From contig NZ_JAGTWY010000001.1 in the NCBI RefSeq assembly GCF_023657445.1, positions 2,852,001 through 2,916,000 of the forward strand: DNA of 64,000 bases, read 5' to 3'. The position numbers and the translations under genes are program-made. The notes below the pieces were generated by a model. That model saw only the letters and a program-made list of their open reading frames with translations. It made no database searches and was not told the DNA's origin. Source of the DNA: Marinobacter sediminum (lineage in GTDB: Bacteria > Pseudomonadota > Gammaproteobacteria > Pseudomonadales > Oleiphilaceae). Below are positions 1 through 9,371 of this stretch, in pieces (positions within the stretch are counted from its first letter, which is position 1; each line of letters begins with the position of its first letter).

Positions 1-1834
1 CACAGCCGAGCTCTTCAATCAGTATGGGTGCGAGTTCGCCGGCAATGCCATTACCGGCATCAACCACGACCTTGAGCGGCGCAGCAACGGCAATGTCGCC
101 AACGATACGATCCAGGTAGGCGCGGCGAACGTCTTCGGACGACTGACCGCCCTGACCGCTGGCAAAATCGCCTGTCCGGGTGCGCTGATAGAGTTTCTGT
201 ATAGCCTCACCAGAGAGCGTATCACCGCCCAGCATGATTTTGAGGCCATTGTAGTTCGGGGGATTGTGGCTTCCGGTTACCATAACCCCGGACCCGGTCT
301 GAAGTTCATGGGTGGCGAAATAGAGCACAGGGGTCGGCACGGCACCCACGTGAATCACGTTACACCCGGTTGCCATAATGCCTCGAGCCAGGGCATCGGC
401 CAGGTCAGGACTGGAGTGACGACCGTCATAACCGATGCAGAGCGCATCAATGCCACGTTCAACAGCTTCCGAACCAATGGCCCGGCCGATGACCTGAACA
501 ACATCGGGGGTCAGATTTTCATCCACAATACCGCGGATGTCATAAGCGCGGAAAATATCCGGAGACAGCTCAACCTGCGGCAACGCAACCTCTTCAACAT
601 CAGGCGTATCGCCACTCCCCAAAACACTGTCTTCTCCACTACCAAAGCCCAACACATCTTCGTCACCGTCAAGCATGTCGATCTCCGGCATATCATTGTC
701 CTGGAACAACGGCTCACCGGAGTCTGGAGAAGAAGACTTTTTAGCCGCCTGCTGCTTTGGCTTCGCCGTTCCGGCTGCCTTGGTAATGCGCTTGTCTACG
801 ACCTGAGACAGGCGGAGCAATACCTCACCAGTAGAAGCCACCATATCCCACTGAAACGCCGGTAGCTTTATCCGCTCACCACCAAACACCTTGTGCGACC
901 ACTGAATCAGTACCGCCAAATCTTTCCGCAGGCCCCGTTGCGCTCCGCTGAGCAACACCCATATGAGAATCGCAGCGACCAGCGCGGGTGCGCCAACCAG
1001 CAACGCAATCATGATAATGTCCACCGGCGCTGCAGGGGACCTGGCCGGCGTGTACGCTACCGACCAGTCGGGGTTGGACAATGGCCGGGTTTCTGCTGCC
1101 CCCGAAGCACTACCGTTGCTGACCACGGCTCTTGAGGAACCGGAGACGGTCTGGATCAGCGCCAACTGTCCACCGAGCCGCGGATTAACAACCTGCAGCA
1201 GGGGCCGCAACTGCGTCGCATCAAAAACCACCAACAGGCTGCCTGTCACGGCATTACTGACCGGATTTCGAACCGGAGTCGCCATCTGAAGGAACCAGCG
1301 ATTATCCCTGGAGAAAGCATCCGGATGCAGGACCTGACCGGCTTCCGCCTCTCTGGCAAGTTCCAGTCCGGCAAAACCCAGCAATGCGTCACCATTGACC
1401 GTTCTGGGGATCATCCGGTAAGGAAACAGATAAACCCCCTCTATACCGGGCAAAGCGTCAGTCAGAGCATCCTCTGCCACAGGAATACCACTGCGCTCAG
1501 ATACCGCGGTGATGACATCCGGCCGGCCCGCCAGACTGTTAACGCTCTCTTGCATTAAACCGAGATACTGGTTAAGCCGAAGAGCAGCGCCGTCAGCCTC
1601 AATCGTTTTCTGGATCTCAAGTTGCTTGGTGGCCGAAGGCTGAACTACGAGAAAATGAATCAGCGCCGAGGCAACAACCCCAACCAGAACAACCACCAGC
1701 GCCTGGCTGGTAGCTACTGAATTAAGGCGTTTCAGCCCGGCGCGGGCGGTGGCCTTTTTTTTCTCGGTTTTTGCCCCCTTTTTGGCGGGTTTTTCATCAA
1801 CGGACGTGTCGGAGGTCTTCTTACCCAGCTTCAT
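1..1834 (-). CDS. algC: Phosphomannomutase/phosphoglucomutase AlgC, long form (3' end outside window)
   Basis: Interconverts mannose-6-P/mannose-1-P and glucose-6-P/glucose-1-P, feeding exopolysaccharide and LPS synthesis. About 611 codons are present from ATG at 1834; the C-terminal domains run off the left edge. The start of the catalytic part reads FRAYDIRGIVDE, and the phosphoserine loop TGSHNPPNYNG has its catalytic Ser near residue 522. The first ~400 residues are an extra module: a Lys/Ala-rich cytoplasmic tail, a membrane segment near 41-63, a periplasmic-looking region, a second membrane segment near 265-290, and an acidic linker. Membrane-anchored long AlgC forms are known in pseudomonads. 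It lies downstream of coaBC and dut on the same strand, probably one transcription unit. Confidence 0.93.
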   Translation of the reverse strand, partial: MKLGKKTSDTSVDEKPAKKGAKTEKKKATARAGLKRLNSVATSQALVVVLVGVVASALIHFLVVQPSATKQLEIQKTIEADGAALRLNQYLGLMQESVNSLAGRPDVITAVSERSGIPVAEDALTDALPGIEGVYLFPYRMIPRTVNGDALLGFAGLELAREAEAGQVLHPDAFSRDNRWFLQMATPVRNPVSNAVTGSLLVVFDATQLRPLLQVVNPRLGGQLALIQTVSGSSRAVVSNGSASGAAETRPLSNPDWSVAYTPARSPAAPVDIIMIALLVGAPALVAAILIWVLLSGAQRGLRKDLAVLIQWSHKVFGGERIKLPAFQWDMVASTGEVLLRLSQVVDKRITKAAGTAKPKQQAAKKSSSPDSGEPLFQDNDMPEIDMLDGDEDVLGFGSGEDSVLGSGDTPDVEEVALPQVELSPDIFRAYDIRGIVDENLTPDVVQVIGRAIGSEAVERGIDALCIGYDGRHSSPDLADALARGIMATGCNVIHVGAVPTPVLYFATHELQTGSGVMVTGSHNPPNYNGLKIMLGGDTLSGEAIQKLYQRTRTGDFASGQGGQSSEDVRRAYLDRIVGDIAVAAPLKVVVDAGNGIAGELAPILIEELGC

Positions 1835-1929
1835 AGCCCATCCTGCAGTTGTATTTTTTTCTTCCAGGAGAAATTGAATATCCGCAAAGTATAGACGCCG
1901 ACCCACGATTCTGCGTGGGCGGCAGGGTC

Positions 1930-2391
1930 TTAGTGTGTGCCTGTAGAGCCGAAACCGCCCTCACCGCGGACACTGGTATCGAACTCCGGAACAACTTCAA
2001 AGTCCGCCTGAACGACGGGCACCAGAACGAGCTGGGCGATGCGTTCGCCAATCTCGACAGTGAAGGTGGTCTGGCCACGGTTCCAGCAAGACACCATAAG
2101 CTCGCCCTGATAATCCGAATCAATCAGCCCCACCAGGTTCCCCAGCACGATGCCGTGTTTATGGCCGAGGCCACTTCTTGGCAGGATCATGGCCGCGAGA
2201 GACGGATCGGCAATATGAACGGACAAGCCGGTCTTTATGAGCTGTGTCTCACCCGGTGCCAGTGTCAGCGGTTCATCCAGACAGGCGCGAAGATCAAGCC
2301 CGGCGGAACCATCCGTCGCATACTCGGGGAAAGCAATCTGGTTTCCGATACGGTCGTCCAGTACCCGCACCTGCAGTTTTTTTCTGGTCAT
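1930..2391 (-). CDS. dut: dUTP diphosphatase (dUTPase)
   Basis: Hydrolyses dUTP to dUMP and PPi, keeping uracil out of DNA and supplying dTMP synthesis. The 153-residue product has all five trimeric dUTPase motifs: [42 protein letters not shown] and the C-terminal Gly-rich [10 protein letters not shown]. An upstream in-frame start at 2463 would add 24 residues, but ATG 2391 follows GGACAG at proper spacing and gives the usual family length. It sits about 40 bases after coaBC and 95 before algC, matching the Pseudomonas coaBC-dut-algC order. Confidence 0.97.
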   Translation of the reverse strand: MTRKKLQVRVLDDRIGNQIAFPEYATDGSAGLDLRACLDEPLTLAPGETQLIKTGLSVHIADPSLAAMILPRSGLGHKHGIVLGNLVGLIDSDYQGELMVSCWNRGQTTFTVEIGERIAQLVLVPVVQADFEVVPEFDTSVRGEGGFGSTGTH

Positions 2392-2431
2392 GAACTGTCC
2401 TTTATTTGAAATGGTCCAGGGTGGTGCCGGA

Positions 2432-3634
2432 TTAACACCCAGCCCTTTCGAGATGTTCAGCAATCAGCGCCACCAGGCGCGCTGCGATCTGCTGTTTACT
2501 GTCCGGGCCGATTGACTCCTGACCATCAGACCAGAAAACAGTGACCGCATTGTTCTCACTATTGAAGCCAAGCCCCGGGGTGGATACGTCGTTTGCCACG
2601 ATCATCCTGAGCTTCTTGCGCTGCATTTTTTCAGTGGCGTAATGGGCTACATCGGACGTTTCCGCGGCAAATCCCACTGTGAAGGGCGCATCCTCACGGG
2701 CCGCGATCGTTGCCAGGGTATCCGGATTGCGCACCAGCGAGAGTGACATCTGATCACTGGATTTCTTGATCTTGTCTCCGACACATGTCTCCGGGCGATA
2801 ATCAGCGACGGCAGCGCTTGCCACAAACAGGTCACAACCGGCATCTACGGCGGCACTCGACTCTCGCAGCATATCCTCGGCGGTAGAAGCATGGCGAACC
2901 TCAACCCCCGCGGGAACCGGAATGTTAACCGGCCCGCTGACAAGAATAACGTCAGCGCCGGCATCATGGGCGGCAGCAGCCAGTGCGTAACCCATCTTCC
3001 CCGAGCTGTGATTGCTGATGTAACGAACCGGATCAATCGGCTCACGGGTGGGGCCAGCCGTAATGATAACCTGCTTGCCTGCCAGTGGCCCCTGAGAGCG
3101 ATCATGATTAATGAGCCCGACCAGTTCCGCCGGCTCAAGCATACGGCCTGGCCCGGTATCACCACAGGCCTGCTGACCCTGATCCGGGCCCCACAGGCAG
3201 ATCTGGGAGTCTTCCTGCAGCAGCCGGATATTCCGCTGCGTACGGTTATTGCCCCACATGGCCTGGTTCATTGCCGGGGCAATGGCAATGGGCGCTTCCG
3301 TGGCACAACACAAAGTCGTCAGAAGGTCGTCTGCCATGCCCTGGGCCAGGCGAGCAATGAAATCAGCCGACGCCGGCGCAATCACAACCTGATCCGCCCA
3401 TTTAGCCAGTTCAATATGCCCCATGCCTGATTCCGCCTCAGGGTCCAGCAGCGATGTACGCACCGGTTCACCACTCAGTGCCTGGAACGTTAATGGTGTA
3501 ACAAACGCTTCGGCTCCCCGGGTCATAACCACCCGCACACTATGTCCTGCCTTTTTCAGCAAGCGAACCAGCTCTGCGCTCTTATAGGCAGCAATACCGC
3601 CGGTGATGCCCAGCAGAATTCGTTTGGCGGCCAT
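2432..3634 (-). CDS. coaBC: Bifunctional phosphopantothenoylcysteine decarboxylase/phosphopantothenate-cysteine ligase
   Basis: Performs two consecutive steps of coenzyme A synthesis. The N-terminal FMN-dependent CoaC half (to ~residue 185) carries the PAMNQAMW substrate clamp and the reactive Cys in [10 protein letters not shown]. The C-terminal CoaB half has [22 protein letters not shown] and AAVADYRP, as expected for the CTP-dependent ligase. Translation from ATG 3634 ([13 protein letters not shown]) gives 400 residues, the usual size; the in-frame extension to 3889 looks non-coding. It is divergent from radC and heads the leftward coaBC-dut-algC unit. Confidence 0.97.
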   Translation of the reverse strand: MAAKRILLGITGGIAAYKSAELVRLLKKAGHSVRVVMTRGAEAFVTPLTFQALSGEPVRTSLLDPEAESGMGHIELAKWADQVVIAPASADFIARLAQGMADDLLTTLCCATEAPIAIAPAMNQAMWGNNRTQRNIRLLQEDSQICLWGPDQGQQACGDTGPGRMLEPAELVGLINHDRSQGPLAGKQVIITAGPTREPIDPVRYISNHSSGKMGYALAAAAHDAGADVILVSGPVNIPVPAGVEVRHASTAEDMLRESSAAVDAGCDLFVASAAVADYRPETCVGDKIKKSSDQMSLSLVRNPDTLATIAAREDAPFTVGFAAETSDVAHYATEKMQRKKLRMIVANDVSTPGLGFNSENNAVTVFWSDGQESIGPDSKQQIAARLVALIAEHLERAGC

Positions 3635-3728
3635 ACGGGCTCCGTATCGTTGCAAAAAGAAAGGCTTATAAGATAGCACGGTCCGGCAAAGCAGACAGCC
3701 TGCCAACCCTTCCAGACATTTACCGATT

Positions 3729-3746
3729 GTTACTTTTTGAAGTAAC
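3729..3746. promoter_or_regulatory. Dyad in the coaBC/radC divergent promoter region
   Basis: GTTACTT, a TTTG spacer and AAGTAAC form a perfect 7-bp-arm inverted repeat, followed nine bases later by another GTAACC. It lies in the 188-base divergent intergenic region. It could be an operator or a transcript hairpin. No regulator is assigned. Confidence 0.3.
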
Positions 3747-3822
3747 CTTTGTAACCCTGAGACACAGGTCCCGGCGCAGGAAGCGCCACGACTCACCGGA
3801 TCCACTACGCAAGGAAGCCTTA

Positions 3823-4497
3823 ATGCCCAACTCTGACTGGCCCACGGACGAACGTCCACGGGAACGCCTGCTGAACCACGGGGCGCCAACCCTCTCCGAT
3901 TCCGAACTGCTGGCCATCTTTCTTCGCACCGGCACCGCCGGCGTACCTGTCATGGCAATGGCAAGAGCACTAATTGATGAGTTTGGCAGCCTCAGGGGTT
4001 TAATGACCGCCTCCCGGCGCCAGTTTTGCCATGTCAAAGGCCTGGGTTCGGCCAAGTACGCCCAGGTGCAGGCTGCCATGGAAATGGCAAGGCGCGTCAT
4101 GGACGAACCCCTGCGCCAGGGCAACCCATTGCGCTCGCCGGAAGACACTCGCCGGTTTCTGACCAGTCGGCTTGGAACCTACCCCCACGAGGTATTCGCC
4201 GGCCTTTTCCTTGATAACCGACACCGGATTATCCACTACCGGGAGCTGTTTCGCGGTACCATTGATGGCGCGGCCGTCTACCCCAGAGAGGTTGTGCGCC
4301 AGGCACTCGAAGATAATGCTGCAGCCGTCATATTCGCCCACAATCACCCCTCCGGGGTCGCAGAGCCCAGCCAGGCAGATATTTCCCTGACCCGCAGATT
4401 GAAGGAAGCACTGGGTCTGGTCGATATCAGGGTTCTTGACCATATGGTTGTGGGCCATGGTGAGGTAATATCGCTCGCGGAACGGGGGCTGATGTAA
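3823..4497 (+). CDS. radC: RadC family JAB/MPN-domain protein
   Basis: The 224-residue protein has an N-terminal UPF0758 helical part ([20 protein letters not shown]) and a C-terminal JAB1/MPN metalloprotease-like domain with the JAMM signature HNHPSG followed by a distal Asp. The historical repair role of RadC is disputed and the biochemical function is unproven. ATG 3823 follows AAGGAA at good spacing; the longer frame from 3727 lacks a ribosome site. It is divergent from coaBC and upstream of rpmBG, as in many gammaproteobacteria. Confidence 0.95.
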   Translation: MPNSDWPTDERPRERLLNHGAPTLSDSELLAIFLRTGTAGVPVMAMARALIDEFGSLRGLMTASRRQFCHVKGLGSAKYAQVQAAMEMARRVMDEPLRQGNPLRSPEDTRRFLTSRLGTYPHEVFAGLFLDNRHRIIHYRELFRGTIDGAAVYPREVVRQALEDNAAAVIFAHNHPSGVAEPSQADISLTRRLKEALGLVDIRVLDHMVVGHGEVISLAERGLM

Positions 4498-4547
4498 GTG
4501 TACGCGAACGCGACGGTCGAAAAACTGGCCAAATTCCCAACAATTTT

Positions 4548-4576
4548 TTGCGTTAGGGTGGCAGTTCTGGTATAAA
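4548..4576 (+). promoter_or_regulatory. Sigma-70 promoter for rpmB-rpmG
   Basis: TTGCGT (4548-4553), a 17-base spacer and TATAAA (4571-4576). The predicted start near 4583 leaves a ~130-base leader containing a GGAGC/GCTCC hairpin at 4632-4647. Strong promoters are expected for ribosomal protein genes. Whether the leader hairpin regulates anything is not known from sequence. Confidence 0.7.
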
Positions 4577-4714
4577 AGCGTCCCTTTCTGGCGGCGTCTG
4601 GCGAGCAGCGTTCAGTTTAGAGGCGCGAAAGGGAGCGTAAGTGCTCCTCAGCAACCAGAGACGCATTAAAAACGAATTCGTATATTGAGACCATTGCTCA
4701 GGTCGGAGGCAAGT

Positions 4715-4951
4715 ATGTCCAGAGTTTGTCAGGTTACCGGTAAGCGTCCGGTTACCGGTAATAATGTTTCCCACGCGATGAACCACACTCGTCGTCGTTT
4801 TCTGCCTAATCTGCAGAACCACCGTTTCTGGGTTGAATCCGAGAAGCGTTTCGTGAAGCTGCGCGTATCCACCAAGGGCATGCGCATCATCGACAAAAAA
4901 GGCATTGACGCTGTGCTGGCCGATCTTCGTGCCCGCGGCGAGAAATTTTAA
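4715..4951 (+). CDS. rpmB: 50S ribosomal protein L28
   Basis: A structural protein of the large ribosomal subunit. The 78-residue product starts [12 protein letters not shown] and contains the conserved [14 protein letters not shown] block and the C-terminal [16 protein letters not shown] segment, all typical of L28. ATG 4715 is preceded by GGAGG. The gene is followed after 11 bases by rpmG; the two share the upstream promoter and a terminator after rpmG. Confidence 0.98.
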   Translation: MSRVCQVTGKRPVTGNNVSHAMNHTRRRFLPNLQNHRFWVESEKRFVKLRVSTKGMRIIDKKGIDAVLADLRARGEKF

Positions 4952-4962
4952 GGAGCCGCATC

Positions 4963-5118
4963 ATGCGCGAGAAAATCAAGCTGGTATCGTCAGCAGGCAC
5001 TGGTCACTTCTACACGACCAACAAGAACAAGCGTAACACTCCGGAAAAGATCGAGATCAAAAAGTACGATCCGGTCGTCCGCAAGCACGTTGCGTACAAG
5101 GAAGCCAAGATCAAGTAA
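4963..5118 (+). CDS. rpmG: 50S ribosomal protein L33
   Basis: A 51-residue large-subunit protein beginning [19 protein letters not shown] and ending [11 protein letters not shown]. The full length matches proteobacterial L33. The zinc-binding CXXC pairs of some L33 paralogues are absent, so this is the Cys-free form. AAGGAG precedes the ATG. Second gene of the rpmB-rpmG pair. Confidence 0.97.
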   Translation: MREKIKLVSSAGTGHFYTTNKNKRNTPEKIEIKKYDPVVRKHVAYKEAKIK

Positions 5119-5140
5119 TTATTGATCTGGCATCCACAAA

Positions 5141-5167
5141 AAACCCGGCCATGTGCCGGGTTTTTTT
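5141..5167 (+). terminator. Intrinsic terminator after rpmG
   Basis: AAACCCGGC, a five-base loop and GCCGGGTTT followed by a T run. It lies 22 bases after the rpmG stop. The A-rich left flank may also let it work for the leftward gene ending at 5187. Confidence 0.9.
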
Positions 5168-5186
5168 GTGCGTTAACAGAAAGCAG

Positions 5187-6047
5187 CTAAAAGGCTTCCA
5201 GATAGCCCTTGGGCAGCGCCACATCCAACGCAATTGGCAAGTGATCCGATACTGGATAACTCACCACTTCCGAGCGGCGAATTTCCAGTGAAGGACTGAC
5301 CAGAATATGATCAAGCGCTTTCTCAGGCCGCCAGCTCGGAAAACTGTGAGCGGTATCCGGCAGCGGCACAAGGTTGGTTCCTTTAAGCGGTGTCTGCGTT
5401 AACAACTCTTCCGCGTGGTTATTCATATCTCCCATCAGCACAACGTGCTGATAGTCCTCGATCTGTTCCCTGATATACCCGAGTTGCCTTTGCTGTGCTG
5501 CCTTGCTGAGAGACAGATGCATTAGCACCAGCACCAGTGGATCATCCTCAGAACCGTAGCGGGCAATGATCGCGCCCCGCCCGGGAATGAGGCCCGGCAA
5601 TTTGTGTTCGGTGACATCAAGTGGACGGTAACGACTCAGCAGGCCATTACTGTGCTGTGCAATCTGGCCGAGATTACGGTTCAGTTGCTGGTACCAATAT
5701 GGAATGCTGGCGGCTTCCGCAAGATACTGGACCTGATTGATATAACCACTACGCAGACTGCCCCCGTCACACTCCTGAAGCGCAATCACGTCGTAATTTC
5801 TGATCAGGCGGGCGATACGATCCAGATTTTCAATCCGCCGACGATGGGGAAGTATATGCTGCCAGCTTCGGGTCAGATAATGCCGGTAGGACGACGTGTT
5901 GATACCGACCTGAATGTTGAAGGTCAGCAGACGGATATAACGATGAGGTTCGAATGCCGGGACATGGTCCAGCCCTGAACACGTGCCACGTGGCCCTTTG
6001 ACCGGGCTGACCATGCCATTCAGTTGCTTGCGGATTCGTTTGTACAT
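5187..6047 (-). CDS. Endonuclease/exonuclease/phosphatase (EEP) family protein
   Basis: The 286-residue protein has the EEP-fold metal and catalytic blocks in order: LLTFNIQVG, ALQECDGG, GDMNNH and SDHLPIALDV. This supports a Mg-dependent phosphodiesterase or phosphomonoesterase. Substrate (nucleic acid, phospholipid or inositol phosphate) cannot be told. There is no clear signal peptide; the N-terminus is basic. It begins 58 bases after dsbA on the same strand, so co-transcription is likely. The first ATG has a weak ribosome site and Met12 is an alternative start. Confidence 0.85.
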   Translation of the reverse strand: MYKRIRKQLNGMVSPVKGPRGTCSGLDHVPAFEPHRYIRLLTFNIQVGINTSSYRHYLTRSWQHILPHRRRIENLDRIARLIRNYDVIALQECDGGSLRSGYINQVQYLAEAASIPYWYQQLNRNLGQIAQHSNGLLSRYRPLDVTEHKLPGLIPGRGAIIARYGSEDDPLVLVLMHLSLSKAAQQRQLGYIREQIEDYQHVVLMGDMNNHAEELLTQTPLKGTNLVPLPDTAHSFPSWRPEKALDHILVSPSLEIRRSEVVSYPVSDHLPIALDVALPKGYLEAF

Positions 6048-6105
6048 GATGACAGCCCAACGTGTTTCCGGCTGCCTGCAGCGGCGAAGCCACAGGCACT
6101 ATGCG

Positions 6106-6744
6106 TTACTCTGCTCCGGTATCACGCTCCCTGGCAATCAGGTAATCAACGACCTCCAGCACGGCTTCATGGCCACCTGCCATGGAAGCGCTCACCTTGT
6201 ACTTCCCATTTACCAGCATAGTCGGAACGCCGGTAATCCGCGCACCCCGGATCTTTGACTGCGCCTGCTGCATTCGGGCGTTCACGCCAAAGCTCTGGTA
6301 ATTGCTGAGAAACGATTCAGCATCCACACCGTACCCGGCAACAAAATCTGCCAGAGCTTCCGGTGTATTCAGGGGGCGACGCTCTCCCGCCAGGGCATCA
6401 AACAGGGCATCGTGCACCTTCTCCAGCTCACCCATCGCTTCCAACGCATAGTAAGCGCGGGCATGAGGCTCCCAGGACCGACCGAGGGCCGCAGGCATCA
6501 TGACAAAACGCACGTCATCGGAAAGGTCTTTTTCCCACGCCTCAACGATTGGCTTGAAGTTGTAACAATGGGGGCACCCATACCAGAACACTTCCGCGAC
6601 CTCGATCTTGCCATCGCTATCGGTCCGCACCGGCGTATCGAGCTCCTGATAGTGCGTCCCCTCCTCCCAGGTTTCTGCGCTGGCAGGGACACCAAATGCA
6701 AAAATCATAGCCATGAAAGCGGCAGTTCCGAGTGTTCTGATCAT
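6106..6744 (-). CDS. dsbA: Periplasmic thiol:disulfide interchange protein DsbA
   Basis: Introduces disulfide bonds into exported proteins. The 212-residue precursor has a cleavable signal peptide (about residues 1-23, ending PASAE), the active-site CPHC in FWYGCPHCYNFKP, and the cis-proline block TGVPTMLVNGKY near the C-terminus. GGAG lies upstream of ATG 6744. It sits between cytochrome c4 and the EEP gene on the same strand, separated from cytochrome c4 by a terminator. Confidence 0.96.
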   Translation of the reverse strand: MIRTLGTAAFMAMIFAFGVPASAETWEEGTHYQELDTPVRTDSDGKIEVAEVFWYGCPHCYNFKPIVEAWEKDLSDDVRFVMMPAALGRSWEPHARAYYALEAMGELEKVHDALFDALAGERRPLNTPEALADFVAGYGVDAESFLSNYQSFGVNARMQQAQSKIRGARITGVPTMLVNGKYKVSASMAGGHEAVLEVVDYLIARERDTGAE

Positions 6745-6852
6745 TGATCATCTCCGGTATCTTCAATTCATGAGTGTGAGGGATTATGACTCAGGCAGCC
6801 CGGAAAGTTCCATACAGGCGGCCAAAAGAGAGGGTTACAGACCGGTAAGCAA

Positions 6853-6880
6853 CAAAAAACCCCGCCTGACGCGGGGTTTT
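6853..6880 (-). terminator. Intrinsic terminator after the cytochrome c4 gene
   Basis: AAAACCCCGC, loop CTGAC and GCGGGGTTTT, with a T run when read on the minus strand. It lies 27 bases past the cytochrome c4 stop and separates that gene from dsbA. Confidence 0.85.
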
Positions 6881-6906
6881 CTGAAATACCATCCAGAACC
6901 AATCTA

Positions 6907-7515
6907 TTAGTTCAGGCCTGACACGTAGTTCGCAACAGCTTCAATCTCCGCATCGGTCAGCTTCGCGGCGACATCCATCATGATGGCTGCGTTGGAACCG
7001 GTTGCCCGGGTTCCGTCACGATAGGCTTGCAGCTGCTTGACCACGTATTCCGCACTCTGACCACCCAGACGCGGGTAGCCGCCCGGCTCATTGCCGAGAC
7101 CCCTGGGATTATGACAGCCAGCACACGCCGGCACACCGGAAGCCATATTGCCACCCCGGTACAGGGCCGCGCCCTGGTCAACCAGATCCGGATTGGCCTG
7201 ACTAACGACCATGTCCTGACTGTTAAAATAGGCCGCCAGATCCTGCAACTCCTGGTCAGACTTGCCATCCAGCAGGCCGGTCATTTCAGGAATCGCGCGA
7301 TCGCCCGACTGAATTGCCATGAGCTGATTGTGCAAATACTTTTCTCCCAGGCCCGAAAGCTTGGGATACGCACCCATTATCGGCTTCTGGCCACCCTGGC
7401 CGTGACAGCCGGCACACACCGCTGCGTTCTGTTCGCCCGCTTGAGGATCTCCTGCCCCGTGAGCCATCGCTGTGAGGCTAACACCGAGAACAACTCCTGC
7501 GATCAGTTTTTTCAT
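6907..7515 (-). CDS. Diheme cytochrome c4
   Basis: Periplasmic electron carrier between the quinol-oxidising complexes and terminal oxidases. The 202-residue precursor has a signal peptide (first ~20 residues, AHGAG junction) and two cytochrome c domains, each with a CAGCH heme site (near residues 34 and 126) and a distal Met ligand region. Two tandem class I domains of ~90 residues are diagnostic of c4. GCGGAGCGAGC precedes the ATG. It is divergent from engB, the order seen in pseudomonads. Confidence 0.95.
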   Translation of the reverse strand: MKKLIAGVVLGVSLTAMAHGAGDPQAGEQNAAVCAGCHGQGGQKPIMGAYPKLSGLGEKYLHNQLMAIQSGDRAIPEMTGLLDGKSDQELQDLAAYFNSQDMVVSQANPDLVDQGAALYRGGNMASGVPACAGCHNPRGLGNEPGGYPRLGGQSAEYVVKQLQAYRDGTRATGSNAAIMMDVAAKLTDAEIEAVANYVSGLN

Positions 7516-7689
7516 GCTCGCTCCGCTTCTCTCATCTTAAAGGTATTCTTTATTGTGCAGCCGGCAGGCACTGACCAGTCAGGCTCAAAACCGGGGCTGA
7601 CAGCGGTCACGCTCAGCGCGCCGCCCGGATTTGGTGTAGCATTATACATTAATCCCTGATAACTGAAATCCAAAGGAAAGCCAACCGCT

Positions 7690-8331
7690 GTGGACCCTGA
7701 TCTGACTCAAAAAACCATCTCTTTTAACAGTGCCCGTTTCCTGATCAGCGCCTCCAAACTGGATGAGTGCCCGCCGGATCATGGTGCTGAAGTCGCTTTT
7801 GCCGGACGTTCCAATGCCGGTAAATCCAGTGCACTGAACGCCATTACCGCTAACGGCAAGCTGGCCCGAACGAGCAAAACACCAGGCCGTACCCGCCTGA
7901 TCAACTTCTTCACGCTCAACCGCGAGGGTTGCCGGCTCGTCGATCTCCCGGGTTATGGCTACGCCAAAGTTTCCCGGGACATGAAAGACGACTGGCAAAA
8001 ACATCTCGGGCACTACCTCAACGACCGGCGCTGCCTGCGCGGCCTCGTTCTGGTGATGGATATCCGCCACCCGCTGACCGATTTCGATCAAATGATGGTG
8101 GAATGGTGTGAACATAACAACCTTCCACTGATGATTTTGGCGACCAAGGCAGACAAACTGAAATTCGGACAGGCCAAAACGGCCATGATGGGGATCGCGA
8201 AAAACCTGAAAGCCTTTTCATGCGTGGAACACCTCATCATGTTTTCCGCGACGTCAAAGCGAGGCGTCGAGGAATGCCGTGAGGCACTGACAGATTGGCT
8301 GGAAGCGCCTGACATGGACGAGACCCCCTGA
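7690..8331 (+). CDS. engB: Ribosome biogenesis GTP-binding protein EngB (YihA/YsxC)
   Basis: Essential GTPase for late 50S assembly. All G motifs are visible in the 213-residue product: G1 [10 protein letters not shown]2 [12 protein letters not shown]3 DLPGYG, G4 TKADK and G5 SATSKRG. The start is GTG 7690, preceded by AAAGGAAA at a slightly long spacing. The N-terminal [20 protein letters not shown] segment aligns with the family from this point. Confidence 0.96.
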   Translation: MDPDLTQKTISFNSARFLISASKLDECPPDHGAEVAFAGRSNAGKSSALNAITANGKLARTSKTPGRTRLINFFTLNREGCRLVDLPGYGYAKVSRDMKDDWQKHLGHYLNDRRCLRGLVLVMDIRHPLTDFDQMMVEWCEHNNLPLMILATKADKLKFGQAKTAMMGIAKNLKAFSCVEHLIMFSATSKRGVEECREALTDWLEAPDMDETP

Positions 8332-8340
8332 ACAGGGCAT

Positions 8341-8372
8341 AAAAAAGCCGGTCTGCCAGAAGACAGACCGGC
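8341..8372 (-). terminator. Hairpin plus T run, terminator for the leftward TetR gene
   Basis: GCCGGTCTG and CAGACCGGC pair around an 8-base loop. Read on the minus strand a run of six T follows. It lies about 145 bases past the TetR stop and just after the engB stop. The T run is only on the minus-strand side, so it is assigned to the TetR transcript. Confidence 0.7.
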
Positions 8373-8518
8373 GGAACGTCAGGGTTTGCGACGTGCTAAA
8401 ACCTGAGAACTCACTCAGGCAACGCAAGAAATGTCCGGATTTCCTACGTCACTAACTGTGATCGAAGGATTCAGAGAAAGTTCCATAACCGATCATTTAT
8501 TGATCTGTTTTTCGGCTT

Positions 8519-9190
8519 CTACTTACACCCCTGCATCTCCCGCTCAGGCAAGAACGGCCGATAGTTCTCCCTCAAGGCCATAACCCGCTCGCGATAGGCT
8601 GTCGTAAGGTACGGAATTTCCAGTGTCAGTACCTGATAGATCCCCTGCTTCAACTCATTCAGGGTCAGACTGGCGTAGGTCTCCTCAGCGTGGGCTGTTT
8701 TCAGGAACGCCATCCAGTTGGTGATCACCAGCCAGACGTTCAGGGACATGGCTGCGCGAAGCGCTTCCGGCTGAGCCTCGATGATGCCCGCCTCCGCCAG
8801 CTTCTCGAAAATACGGCTGATGGCAGCCAGGCACCGCCTGGTAAATTCCCGATAGTCCTGACGCAGACGTTGATCGCTATCCAGCAAATACTCAAGATCC
8901 CGGTGAAAAAACCGGTAACTCCAGAGCCCATCGAACACCGATTCCAGATAGAACGTCATGTCATCCAGCGTCATGGGGCGGTCTTCCGGAATATCCAGGT
9001 AAAAATCCACCAGCTTTTCGTATTCCAGGAAAATTTCGTAAATGATGTCTGACTTGTTGCGAAAATGGTAATACAGATTGCCCGGAGAAATCGCCAGATG
9101 CGCCGCAATGTGATTGGTGGTGACGTTCCGCTCACCCCTCTCATTAAACAATTCCAGGCTGCAGAGCAGTATCTTGTCTCTCGTTTTCAT
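8519..9190 (-). CDS. TetR family transcriptional regulator (next to aldehyde dehydrogenase)
   Basis: A 223-residue repressor-type protein. The N-terminal helix-turn-helix runs from KTRDKILLCSLELFNERG through SPGNLYYHFRNKSDI, the classic TetR pattern. The remaining ~170 residues form the ligand-binding/dimerisation part, rich in aromatic residues. An in-frame start at 9223 exists, but ATG 9190 has GGCGAG at good spacing. It is divergent from the aldehyde dehydrogenase gene, with a perfect 16-bp palindrome between them. Inference: it represses both genes, with an aldehyde, acyl or aromatic ligand. Confidence 0.9.
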   Translation of the reverse strand: MKTRDKILLCSLELFNERGERNVTTNHIAAHLAISPGNLYYHFRNKSDIIYEIFLEYEKLVDFYLDIPEDRPMTLDDMTFYLESVFDGLWSYRFFHRDLEYLLDSDQRLRQDYREFTRRCLAAISRIFEKLAEAGIIEAQPEALRAAMSLNVWLVITNWMAFLKTAHAEETYASLTLNELKQGIYQVLTLEIPYLTTAYRERVMALRENYRPFLPEREMQGCK

Positions 9191-9252
9191 AAACTCGCCG
9201 GCGTTTGTTGTTATCAGGTACACACATGGCCCGATAGGCCACCGGACCTCAC

Positions 9253-9297
9253 TTGACTCTCTAGAGTATATACTCTAATAATACCTCATAGTGCAAA
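9253..9297. promoter_or_regulatory. Divergent promoters overlapping a palindromic operator
   Basis: Rightward: TTGACT (9253-9258), 17 bases, TAATAA (9276-9281). Leftward: TTGCAC (9296-9291), 18 bases, TATATA (9272-9267). The perfect palindrome TAGAGTATATACTCTA (9262-9277) sits in the spacer/-10 of both. This is the classic placement for a TetR operator controlling both genes. Confidence 0.7.
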
Positions 9298-9371
9298 CTG
9301 AGCATTTTTTAGCCACCTCACAAAAACAGGTTGCCAGTCCGATGAGACCGCACCATACAGGGGAGAACGCC

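Noticed and set aside
266..865. 199-codon + strand frame opposite algC
   Set aside because: It mirrors a clearly coding minus-strand gene with conserved motifs and has no ribosome site.
3635..3889. N-terminal extension of CoaBC to 3889
   Set aside because: The added ~85 residues are Cys/Arg/Trp-rich, overlap the radC start and are not part of the family.
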